Positions 1 through 6,949 of a DNA stretch of 21,981 bases are shown piece by piece (within the stretch, counting starts at the first letter, position 1; each line of letters starts with the position of its first letter). The translations under genes and the position numbers were made by a program. The notes under the pieces were generated by a model that was not told the origin of the DNA, ran no database searches, and saw only the letters and a program-made list of their open reading frames with translations. Source of the stretch: CAVOBC01 sp963693635 (GTDB lineage Bacteria; Pseudomonadota; Gammaproteobacteria; Pseudomonadales; Azotimanducaceae); NCBI GenBank assembly GCA_963693635.1, contig CAVOBC010000028.1:1-21981 (forward strand). Reading direction: 5' to 3'.

Positions 1-460
1 AACGTCCGCTTTGATTTCTCCGGCGCGATGCGCAGGGGAGCGTTGCCTAATTAGTTCCTGTGCCAGAACGCTGTTCTGAGGTAGGCACTGGCGTGCGGTG
101 CAGGGATACGCCACCATTTTCCAGGCCACTTTATCTGTAAGAGAATGCTAGGTTGTTTCGCAAACCGACTCCCAAGAATTGTCAGGATGACAATTTTAGG
201 ACAAGAACTAAGTAGCGGAGGATCGTTACCGACGACAAGCGACAGATAGGCTTTGCCGGAACGGCGTCCCTGACGTCGCCGGTTCGATCCAGCAGCGTGA
301 GGTCGTATATCCCGGCGAGGCCCACGGCGCGCTGATACAACTCCGGTTCGACCACCGTCGCCATGAGCGACGCATAGGCGCCGTAGGCACAGATCTGCGC
401 GGGATCGGCGATCCGGTTGTCGATGGTCCAGTGGGTGGCGTCAGTGACATCATCCTGCAT
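1..460 (-). pseudogene. S9-family serine peptidase (prolyl oligopeptidase-like) relic, split by a MITE
   Basis: Reading leftward from 460, the translation begins MQDDVTDATHWTIDNRIADP and continues through ICAYGAYASLMATV and RAVGLAGIYDLTLLD. This matches the C-terminal alpha/beta-hydrolase domain of S9 peptidases, where the nucleophile elbow reads G-x-S-Y-G-G-Y-A. Here that segment is G-A-Y-A: four codons including the catalytic Ser are missing near 377. The frame shifts near 255 into AYLSLVGNDPPLL (254-213). The element at 52-210 then interrupts it, and SPAHRAGEIKADV follows in 1-51, matching the family segment SPv-x-a-x-I-k-x-P-V. The gene must have continued left of the window, and its N-terminal half is not recognisable to the right of about 500. 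Loss of the Ser, a frameshift and an insertion make it non-functional. Family assignment is by recognised motif order, not by a search. Confidence 0.72.
52..210 (+). mobile_element. MITE-like element, copy 1 (159 bp)
   Basis: It starts TAGTTCCTGTGCCAGAAC and ends AGGACAAGAACTA, so the ends form imperfect terminal inverted repeats (TAGTTC-y-TGTCCCA type). Both ends carry TA, consistent with a TA target duplication as used by Tc1/mariner-like (IS630-like) transposases. A hairpin sits just inside the right end at 171-200: CCCAAGAATTGTC, loop AGGAT, then the pairing arm with a few mismatches. It has no coding capacity. It lies inside the S9 peptidase relic. Two more copies in the same orientation lie at 4590-4750 and 13281-13408. 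Confidence 0.8.
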
Positions 461-710
461 CGGCGCTCCCCGCAGTCGGGCGGGCGATCGCCTCCTGCCA
501 GGGTGTGACTAGCACGACCATCATGGCGGACGCCATAATGGTCGATGCTGCCCATGATAGGGTGCGTTGGGATTGGCGCTTTGCCTCAGTTGGAATCACG
601 CGTGCCCCCACAGGACCCTCCAAGCGAACGGATACCTTGCAGAATCGTGCCACAAGATCATCGGCAAAGGTATTGACACATTTTGGAAACGCAAACAGAC
701 AGGTGCAAAA

Positions 711-1703
711 ATGCAAATCTCTGAATTCATACACGGCAATCTGTCAGTCAACGGCATTGACATCCATTATGTTGAAGCCGGCGAAGGGCCACTCGTCATT
801 TTCTGCCACGGCTTTCCCGAATCCTGGTACTCCTGGCGACATCAGCTACCCGCTGTGGCGGCCGCTGGGTTCAGGGCTGTCGCTCTCGACATGCGCGGCT
901 ATGGACAAACCTCACAGCCACAGGCGATTAGCGCCTATTCGCTGTCGCACCTGGTGGGCGATGTTGTCGGTGCGGTGGCGGCGCTGGGGCACAAAGAAGC
1001 AGTCGTGGTCGGTCACGATTGGGGCGGGCCCGTCGCGTGGAACTCAGCACTCATGCGACCGGACGTGTTTCGAGCAGTTGCGGTGCTGAGTGTGCCGTAC
1101 GGACGGGCCAACGGCACATTGCCGGAAGGCACCACCGTTAACGATGTCATGGCGCTGGCGGCCGGGGACCGCGAGTATTATCGCCTCTACTTTCAGGAAC
1201 CGGGCGTCGCCGAAGCGGACCTTGAAGCGGATGTGCGGCACAGTGTGCTTGGCTTCCTGTATACGATCTCGGGCGACATTGTTACCGACGGTATCCATGA
1301 GATTGGCTGGGACGGACACTTCCCAAGGGGACAGCCCATCTCTGAACAGTTGGTGATACCGGCGCGATTGCCCGCCTGGCTGACGGAAGATGATGTTGCG
1401 TTTTACGTGAGTGAACTGACCCGCGCCGGCTTCCGGGGAGGGGTCAACTGGTATCGGAATATCAATGCAATTCCGGCAATTTTGTCGCCGTTTGCGGGTG
1501 CTAAGATCAGACAGCCGTCACTTTATCTCTACGGCGAATATGATCTGATCGCAGGCAACTCGGATGCGGCCATCGCTGCTTTGCCTTCCGCCCTGGGGGA
1601 TCTTCGCGGACTGCACAAGTTCGACGGTGCCGGTCATTGGTTGCAGCAGGAGAGGCCTGATGGGGTCAACGCGGCGCTGACGCAGTTTCTACAAGACCTT
1701 TGA
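711..1703 (+). CDS. Epoxide hydrolase (alpha/beta-hydrolase fold)
   Basis: A 330-aa cytosolic alpha/beta hydrolase of the soluble epoxide hydrolase type, which opens epoxides to vicinal diols through an Asp-ester intermediate. The oxyanion motif HGFP is at residues 33-36. The nucleophile elbow GHDWGG puts the catalytic Asp at 103. YGEYDLI supplies the likely acid Asp278 and GAGHW the His309. Candidate cap-domain tyrosines are Tyr160 (in YFQEPG) and Tyr248 (in NWYRN). The ATG at 711 follows AGG about 6 nt upstream and gives the expected N-terminus; an upstream in-frame extension to 567 does not resemble the family. It is transcribed alone and convergently with the porin gene, 13 bp away. Substrate cannot be told from sequence. 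The 250 bp upstream (461-710) hold no recognisable gene, only the blurred start of the S9 relic. Confidence 0.93.
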   Translation: MQISEFIHGNLSVNGIDIHYVEAGEGPLVIFCHGFPESWYSWRHQLPAVAAAGFRAVALDMRGYGQTSQPQAISAYSLSHLVGDVVGAVAALGHKEAVVVGHDWGGPVAWNSALMRPDVFRAVAVLSVPYGRANGTLPEGTTVNDVMALAAGDREYYRLYFQEPGVAEADLEADVRHSVLGFLYTISGDIVTDGIHEIGWDGHFPRGQPISEQLVIPARLPAWLTEDDVAFYVSELTRAGFRGGVNWYRNINAIPAILSPFAGAKIRQPSLYLYGEYDLIAGNSDAAIAALPSALGDLRGLHKFDGAGHWLQQERPDGVNAALTQFLQDL

Positions 1704-1716
1704 TGCCGATCTCGAT

Positions 1717-2697
1717 TCAGAATTTGAATTCCAAACCAAGGGACACGGCCTGATCGTCGAAGCCGGACTCATCGTAGTCCCAATAGTATGCAAACACCCT
1801 GGTGGAACTCGCGACCTTCCAGTCGACACCGAGCAGCAGGCTGCCCGCGCGCTGGGCGACGATATCAGAGGCACCGTACTGACCCTTGAGCGTGAAGGGT
1901 CCGGCCCTGTAGGAGGCGCTCAGGTTGAATCCCGTCTCGCTGTCTGTGCCCACAGCGTTGACGTGCTCTGATCGCTGGATGGCGGCGCCGATTGACCAGT
2001 TGCCCGGCGTGTACTGTGCGGTGCCACGAACGGAGTCGTAAACGCGGGTGCGTGACACGGATCGCTCGTTCTTGCGCATCTCTGAATCGATGGCGACGGC
2101 AAGGTACAAGTCACCTTGTTCGAACGCGACCGACAGCGAGTTGCTGGCACCGAAGTTGCTGTCGCTCGGCACGTGCATGTACTGAACTTTGAGCGCGCCG
2201 AGTGCAGGTGAGTGATAGCCAAACGAGTCCCGCGCCCGCACGTCGCCGACCAGAATCTCCCTGATGTCACCCAGCGTGTCGTTGAAGAGGTCGATCTTGC
2301 CCTGGCTCTTTTTGAACGGCGTGTCGTGCGCGCCAAAGAAAAAGGTACCTGCTGCGCCTTTGACGCCAACATAGGTGTTGCGAGTGCTGAGCAGTGTATC
2401 GATGTGCGTGCCGCCATGGACGGGGTCGACGCCGCGCTCGACCTGGTAGACAACGCTGATGCCACCACTTGTCTGGTACTCGCCCTTGAGGCCGATTCGT
2501 GAGTCATTGTTGACCCAATCGCTCGCGCCGGTGTCTGCCTCGTCCCGACTGACGTTCAGTTTGCCGTAAAGCTCAACCGGCAGATCAACCGCGGCAGCGC
2601 TCACCGTGCAGCAAGCCGTCGCGCAGATTAACGTTGTGCTCCGCAGCCACCGGAGTGCAGTTGGCTGTTGTGCGGGGATTTCTCGTTGGCTGATCAT
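1717..2697 (-). CDS. Gram-negative outer-membrane porin
   Basis: A 326-aa protein with an N-terminal signal peptide (hydrophobic to about residue 35, with an Ala-rich cleavage region) followed by LPVELYGKLNVS, the typical first beta-strand of general porins. NDSRIGLKGEY, STRNTYVGVKGAAGTFFFG and NLSASYRAGPFTLKGQYG alternate as amphipathic strands. The chain ends LGLEFKF, with the terminal Phe used by the BAM assembly machinery. It should form a trimeric 16-strand diffusion channel of the porin_4 type. The start is supported by AGGAG 5 nt before the ATG. It begins only 7 nt after the stop of the substrate-binding protein gene upstream, so the two are probably co-transcribed. That suggests delivery of the same solute across the outer membrane, which is inference. 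Confidence 0.9.
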   Translation of the reverse strand: MISQREIPAQQPTALRWLRSTTLICATACCTVSAAAVDLPVELYGKLNVSRDEADTGASDWVNNDSRIGLKGEYQTSGGISVVYQVERGVDPVHGGTHIDTLLSTRNTYVGVKGAAGTFFFGAHDTPFKKSQGKIDLFNDTLGDIREILVGDVRARDSFGYHSPALGALKVQYMHVPSDSNFGASNSLSVAFEQGDLYLAVAIDSEMRKNERSVSRTRVYDSVRGTAQYTPGNWSIGAAIQRSEHVNAVGTDSETGFNLSASYRAGPFTLKGQYGASDIVAQRAGSLLLGVDWKVASSTRVFAYYWDYDESGFDDQAVSLGLEFKF

Positions 2698-2704
2698 GCG
2701 ACTC

Positions 2705-4034
2705 CTATTGGGTTCTGCGGACGTCTTCGGTCGATTCTGGAAGTGCGCCAGATGACTTTTCGTCGGTCATATCCGGGGTCGATGCGGGTATGAATGGGCG
2801 TATGGATGCGGGTATGGGTGCAGGTGTCGACGTTGCCGAAGGCTTTGGCTGGGAGTCTACGACTGACCTTGCCCTGTTGTGGGCGACCATCGCCTCAACG
2901 GAGTTGTCCTTACATTCCGAGCGCTTGCTCTGTGCGGCGTCATAGTAGCTGTCCGTCGCCCGCGCAAACGACTTATAGACATCGGTATAGTTGAGGTCCT
3001 TGTTGGTGTCGCGGATGTACACTAGGAATTCATGCGGTTGCGTAACGCGGGGCACGTTAATCTCGGCGGCATCAGGGTCTTCCAACTGGCAAATCAACGA
3101 GACAACGTGCAATCCCTGTTCGTAGCCGGACGTGCCGATAGCGAAGTGTCCCCCATCTTCGACCATGAATCCTCCCAGTCCGACGGCCGGTCAGGCCGTG
3201 GACCGTTTCCAGAATTTTGCAGGCGGGCACCCGACATTCAGGACAGTCGACCGCCCGGTAGACGCGCTGGTAATTAAAGATAACAAAGAGGTCTGCCCAG
3301 TCTTTTTCTGCGGTCACGGTGTCGGCCCAGTCTTTCAGCAATCCTGAGCGCAGTGGCGGCAGAATCTCCCAGCCGAACTCATCCCCGCGCTCGATGTCTG
3401 ACTTGACCGAGGCGGACTCGTCACCCGGAAATTGTACCCGCAGCGGCCGGTTCAGGTCGCCCAGCGACTTGCCCTTGAACGAGACTTGCCGGATGGTTGA
3501 GGCGAGCGCCGCGACCGGTTTGGTCTCGACGATGCCGCGTGCGTCGCCATGCAGGTAGGGACTGGCCTTCTCGATGTCGTTGATGCCGGCGAAGAGAATG
3601 TGCTCAAGGTTGCACAACTGGCCTTGCCGTTCACAACGCTTCACGTAAGTACGGATCACCCGTCGGTGCGCGTCATCGTCGATGCCTATGATGTAGTTGG
3701 GGTTGAAGCCCTCCAGATGATCGATCGCCGCGGAGGTGACGGTGGAGTTGATATCGCGCCGCTTGGCGTCCATGTAGTAGGTGCGCAATGCATAGCGTTC
3801 GGTCCCTGAATCGAGCGCGAGTCGGATGCCCGCGTCGATGTCCCGTGCCCGGGTGTAGCTCGGGTCGTAGCTGTGCAGGATGAAGACCCGGTTTTGATCA
3901 AGTTTGTAGTCGAGCAGTATCCAGCCGTTGCAGAGCAGGAAACAAACGAAGGCGATGTTACGTGGACTCCGCAGGGATCTGACCCCGGCCTGCGTGACCT
4001 TGTCCGCGACAAAGCGGATGGCATTAGCACTCAC
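2705..4034 (-). pseudogene. ABC transporter substrate-binding protein, broken by one frameshift
   Basis: Two adjacent frames make one protein. The first, from a GTG at 4034, covers about 283 residues: a membrane anchor or signal near residues 26-42, then VFILHSYDPSYTRARDIDAG, YYMDAKRRDINSTV, NPNYIIGIDDDA and ILFAGINDIEKASPY. This is the pattern of the ABC-type uncharacterised periplasmic component family (COG2984-like). At about 3185 one extra base (GGCCGTC) shifts the frame. The second frame continues GLGGFMVEDGGHFAIGTSG for about 159 residues and ends in a Pro/Ser/Thr-rich tail. With one base removed the product is about 442 aa. No permease or ATPase gene is nearby. It starts 6 nt after the sulfatase relic and ends 7 nt before the porin. 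It could be a recent pseudogene or a sequencing error, since nothing else in it is damaged. Confidence 0.78.
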
Positions 4035-4040
4035 GCGTCG

Positions 4041-4439
4041 TCACCGGGGGGCATAGTCTTCCCGGTGTGGCCGGAAGCTGACGTCACAATGATCTTCAAA
4101 ACCCATCTGTCCGGGAACGAGGTCATTCTTGCCGCCCCACCAGACGAAGTAACCGTTGTCTTTCAGCACTTGCAGCAGGTTCGGCTGTCCGCGGTTGTTG
4201 TGCAGCATGTGGTGCATGGTGCGGTGGTCAAAGACGTGGGGTACCAGCCGGTCATGAAGCTGCATCGGCTCGGCGTACAGACGGTTGCCTGCACAAAAGC
4301 GTTGGCAAAACTCACGCAGTCGTCCTCGACCGCACGATCGAGATTGGGTGTCATCGCAGCCGGATTGCCGAGGTGCCCCATAACATCGCCGCGCCATTGA
4401 TCCGGATTGAAGATGATAATGTTCGGGGGGACGGGTCAC
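4041..4439 (-). pseudogene. Truncated sulfatase relic (alkaline phosphatase superfamily)
   Basis: Joining three frame segments gives MTRPPNIIIFNPDQWRGDVM, then TPNLDRAVEDDCVSFANAF, the sulfatase signature CTPSRCSFMTGWYP, and HRTMHHML with NGYFVWWGGKNDLVPGQ. The Cys of C-x-P-x-R (about residue 54) would be converted to formylglycine, the catalytic residue that hydrolyses sulfate esters. Two compensating indels break the frame: one extra C in a C6 run (4425-4430) and one missing C in a C4 run (4238-4241). After about 132 residues a stop ends the chain, whereas family members are usually about 450-550 aa. The C-terminal metal-site half is missing, so even a corrected product should be inactive. 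The GTG start has AGGAG 6 nt upstream. The ABC-binding-protein gene begins 6 nt after the stop, probably at a deletion junction. Confidence 0.82.
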
Positions 4440-4926
4440 GTATCTCTCCTCATCTTTGTTTTTTGGTGGGGTTTTTTGGTGGGGGTTTCTTCACTGATGA
4501 TGCCCGCAATTGGCAACGGTTAAAACGTGTCGCGAGGTCGGCAAGCACTCGTTCACCTTGCGCGCTGAGCAGACCGGACTATGCTTGGGTAGTTCCTGTC
4601 CCAGAACTCTGTCCTGGGGCGGGCACTGGCGTGCCGTGCAGGGATGTACCGCCATTTCCCGCGGGTCTCCTTTCTACAAGATCATGCGAGGTTTGTTTGC
4701 AAGCCGACTCCCAAGAATTGTCAGGATGACAATTCTTGGGACAAGAACTAGCGCTGGGCTGGCATGTCTGCACGCGTCGTGCGAGAATCGCCGCCCGCGA
4801 GTCCGGCAATTCTGCCGCCGCGACGTTTCTTTCCCTGTGCGACCCGTCCAAAGCGACCGCGTCGTCACTATGCTGGCTACCCTCTTAGATCCGCCGGCAC
4901 CCTCCTTTTCAGTGGTATACACACTT
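4440..4926. other. Gene-free stretch between the sulfatase relic and the helicase
   Basis: It contains the ribosome-binding site of the leftward sulfatase relic (AGGAG, 4446-4450), a T/G-rich run at 4455-4492 made of T3-T6 and G4-G5 blocks, and MITE copy 2 at 4590-4750. The helicase frame stays open upstream through part of this stretch, but that extension translates the MITE and has no helicase character. I see no convincing promoter. Confidence 0.6.
4590..4750 (+). mobile_element. MITE-like element, copy 2 (161 bp, best preserved)
   Basis: It begins TAGTTCCTGTCCCAGAACT and ends TTCTTGGGACAAGAACTA, so the ends are imperfect inverted repeats carrying TA. A perfect hairpin lies at 4710-4740: CCCAAGAATTGTC, loop AGGAT, GACAATTCTTGGG. 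The core shared with copies 1 and 3 includes GTGCAGGGATG, CCGCCATTTCC and ATGCGAGGTTTG. It is non-coding. It ends 176 bp before the helicase start and could affect transcription or read-through there, which is inference. Confidence 0.82.
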
Positions 4927-6282
4927 ATGAATTTTGACGAGCTTGGCTTAAGCCAGCCCATTTTGCGCGCCGTTTCGGCGTGCGGTTACGATACACCCAC
5001 AGCCATCCAGGAGGCCTCCATCCAGAGCGTCCTTGACGGCCTCGACGTTATGGCGACGGCACAGACAGGGACCGGCAAAACGGCTGCCTTTGTTCTGCCA
5101 TTACTCCACCACTGCGCTGCGGAAGCGCGTTCGGGTCCGCGCTCACCGCGGGTCCTTATCATTACGCCGACGCGCGAACTCGCGGCACAGATCAAGGCCA
5201 GCATCGATGACTACGGCCAGTTTCTTGATGTGAGTTCGGCGGTCGTCTTTGGTGGCGTGAAGATCAATCCCCAAATCGACAAACTCCGGCGTGGCATTGA
5301 CATCCTGGTTGCGACACCGGGGCGCTTGATGGACCTTCATCAGCAACGTGCGGTGAAGCTTGATGGCGTCGCCCACCTGGTGCTGGACGAAGCGGATCGA
5401 ATGCTCGACATGGGCTTCATCCGGGACATCCAGCGCATATCCAAACTCTTGCCGGCGGCGCGCCAGACATTGCTGTACTCGGCGACGTTCTCTACCGAAA
5501 TCCGCGGGCTCGCCAAGAGCATGCTGAACGACCCGGTCGAGGTCGATGTGGCACCCCGCAACAGTACAGTCGAGCAGGTTGAACAGCGCATCATCACGGT
5601 CGACAAGTCCGTCAAGGCGAGGTTGCTATGCCACCTGATTGGGACCAATGGCTGGACCCAGGTGCTGGTCTTTAGCCGCACCAAGCATGGCGCAAACAAG
5701 CTCGTGAAGCTGCTGTTGAAAGAGGGCATCGATGCCGTCGCGATCCATGGCAACAAGAGCCAGAACCATCGCACGCGCGCCCTTGCTGACTTCAAGGCCG
5801 GTAAAGTCGAAGTGATGGTCGCGACTGATATCGCTGCGCGCGGTATCGATATCATCGAATTGCCGCAGGTCATCAACTTTGACCTGCCAAATGTGCCTGA
5901 AGACTACGTACACCGAATCGGTCGGACCGGACGCGCTGGCCGCGGCGGTGTTGCGATCTCCCTGGTCTCGGCGGACGAGAGCAAGTTGCTGCACGACATC
6001 GAGCGTGTGATTAATCGTACGATTGAGCGCGAGACAGTCGAAGGGTTTGAACCCATCGAACAGGTGTCGGGCCCACGTCCACAAAGGTCCGGAGGCAATG
6101 CGCCCAGTCGTCGATCGGGTGCGCCCCGATCAGGTGGCAACAGTGGCGGACAGGGCCGCGCAAGCGGTGCGTCCTCATCCGGAGGGCGCGGGCGGCGGTC
6201 CGGGTCGAGCAGGCCAGATTCGGCGAGACAGGCCCAGGGCCAGTCCTCATCCCGTGCCGGTCAGCGCACCCAGGCTCGATAA
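4927..6282 (+). CDS. rhlE: DEAD-box ATP-dependent RNA helicase, RhlE-like
   Basis: A 451-aa cytosolic DEAD-box helicase that unwinds short RNA duplexes in ribosome assembly or mRNA decay. All core motifs are present: Q motif (FDELGLSQ through PTAIQ, residues 3-28), Walker A AQTGTGKT (45-52), PTRELAAQ (81-88), TPGRL (130-134), DEAD (154-157), SAT (185-187), ATDIAARGID (299-308) and HRIGRTGR (329-336). After residue 380 the tail is low complexity, rich in Gly, Ser and Arg, as expected for non-specific RNA binding in the RhlE/CsdA/SrmB group. The start at 4927 is chosen because MNFDELGLS is the usual RhlE beginning. No clear Shine-Dalgarno precedes it, and an in-frame ATG at 4870 is an alternative. 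RhlE is favoured over other DEAD-box types by the N-terminus and the lack of an RNA-recognition domain. Confidence 0.93.
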   Translation: MNFDELGLSQPILRAVSACGYDTPTAIQEASIQSVLDGLDVMATAQTGTGKTAAFVLPLLHHCAAEARSGPRSPRVLIITPTRELAAQIKASIDDYGQFLDVSSAVVFGGVKINPQIDKLRRGIDILVATPGRLMDLHQQRAVKLDGVAHLVLDEADRMLDMGFIRDIQRISKLLPAARQTLLYSATFSTEIRGLAKSMLNDPVEVDVAPRNSTVEQVEQRIITVDKSVKARLLCHLIGTNGWTQVLVFSRTKHGANKLVKLLLKEGIDAVAIHGNKSQNHRTRALADFKAGKVEVMVATDIAARGIDIIELPQVINFDLPNVPEDYVHRIGRTGRAGRGGVAISLVSADESKLLHDIERVINRTIERETVEGFEPIEQVSGPRPQRSGGNAPSRRSGAPRSGGNSGGQGRASGASSSGGRGRRSGSSRPDSARQAQGQSSSRAGQRTQAR

Positions 6283-6405
6283 AACCGTTAGACCTGCGGG
6301 TGCCTGTCCCGGAACTCAGTACCGGCAGTTGCTGGCACAGAAGTGAACGATTGCCGGGTCACGTGGTGGCTCGGCTAATCGGGGTGTGCGCGCACAGCAG
6401 ACCCT

Positions 6406-6470
6406 CTGCACGGTAGACCCGCTGCACAGTAGGCAGTCCGCACGGTAGACGCCTGCACGGTAGACAGTCC
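6406..6470 (+). repeat. Four imperfect ~16-bp direct repeats
   Basis: CTGCACGGTAGACCC, GCTGCACAGTAGGCAGTC, CGCACGGTAGACGC and CTGCACGGTAGACAGTCC follow one another and share (C)TGCACGGTAGAC. They lie between the helicase stop and the cupin ribosome-binding site. They could bind a regulator of the cupin gene or be a neutral slippage array. Confidence 0.6.
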
Positions 6471-6517
6471 GACCAATTCGTCCTAGCCTCCCAAGAGTCA
6501 ATCAAGGGAGGCATCCG

Positions 6518-6868
6518 ATGACGATTACTGTTGACCATGCGTATTTCGATACCGAAACCGAAGTGTTCGACGAGATCGATGAGGCGGGCTATCATGGCTC
6601 GAAGTTCGACGCGCCCGCGAGCGGCGGCACACCCATTCACTGGCATGATGTGTCCTTGCAGGTCTACATCCTGGACGGTGTCTTCCGCTTTCAGGATCCG
6701 GCCGATGATGCGGTTCACGAGTGCGTTAAAGGCACCCGTTTTATCATTCCCGAGCGCACGCTCCACATCGAAGAAGAACATCACGGCTATACCGCAATCG
6801 TTGGTATGTCGAAGACCGAGGTGCCTGCACCGTTTGTGCGCCCGCCGTCTGAACTGACCGCAGACTAG
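6518..6868 (+). CDS. Small single-domain cupin protein
   Basis: A 116-aa protein with the RmlC-like cupin pattern. PIHWHDVSLQVYILDGVFRF (residues 39-58) carries the first motif, with His41 and His43 as likely metal ligands, Gln48 in place of the usual Glu, and the conserved Gly54. GTRFIIPERTLHIEEE (72-87) gives the second motif with His83. Small cupins are metal-binding sensors or enzymes (dioxygenases, isomerases), and the substrate is unknown here. The start is well supported: GGGAGG lies 6 nt upstream of the ATG. It is a single gene, convergent with the carboxylase, with a hairpin between them. The short repeat array upstream might be regulatory. Confidence 0.8.
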   Translation: MTITVDHAYFDTETEVFDEIDEAGYHGSKFDAPASGGTPIHWHDVSLQVYILDGVFRFQDPADDAVHECVKGTRFIIPERTLHIEEEHHGYTAIVGMSKTEVPAPFVRPPSELTAD

Positions 6869-6874
6869 CCAGCG

Positions 6875-6902
6875 CTTGTCTCAGAACTCTTTCCGGGACA
6901 AG
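6875..6902. terminator. Hairpin between convergent genes, possible bidirectional terminator
   Basis: CTTGTCTC (6875-6882) pairs with GGGACAAG (6895-6902) in an 8-bp stem with one G-U pair and a 12-nt loop. It lies between the cupin stop (6868) and the carboxylase stop (6950). No T-tract follows, so it is not a classical intrinsic terminator. The bases (TGTCTCAGAACTCT, GGGACAAGAAC) match the outer ends of the MITE family, so it may be a remnant in which the MITE interior was deleted. Confidence 0.45.
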
Positions 6903-6949
6903 AACCGGCCAGTCAGGACAACGTGGAGCGAGTTGGAATTCGCCGGCCC

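Noticed and set aside
673..678. TTGACA as a -35 box for the epoxide hydrolase
   Set aside because: No -10-like hexamer occurs at 16-18 bp, and the box lies too close to the start codon.
567..710. N-terminal extension of the epoxide hydrolase
   Set aside because: The extra 48 residues do not resemble the family, and the ATG at 711 has a ribosome-binding site and the expected N-terminus.
3170..3200. Programmed ribosomal frameshift in the substrate-binding protein
   Set aside because: No slippery heptamer or downstream structure is evident, and the family is not known to recode.
4510..4926. 139-residue extension of the helicase
   Set aside because: Much of it is a translation of the MITE copy, and the conserved Q-motif region starts just after the ATG at 4927.
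6307..6345. Possible MITE left-end fragment after the helicase
   Set aside because: CCTGTCCCGGAACTC resembles the element end, but the similarity is lost after about 15 bases.
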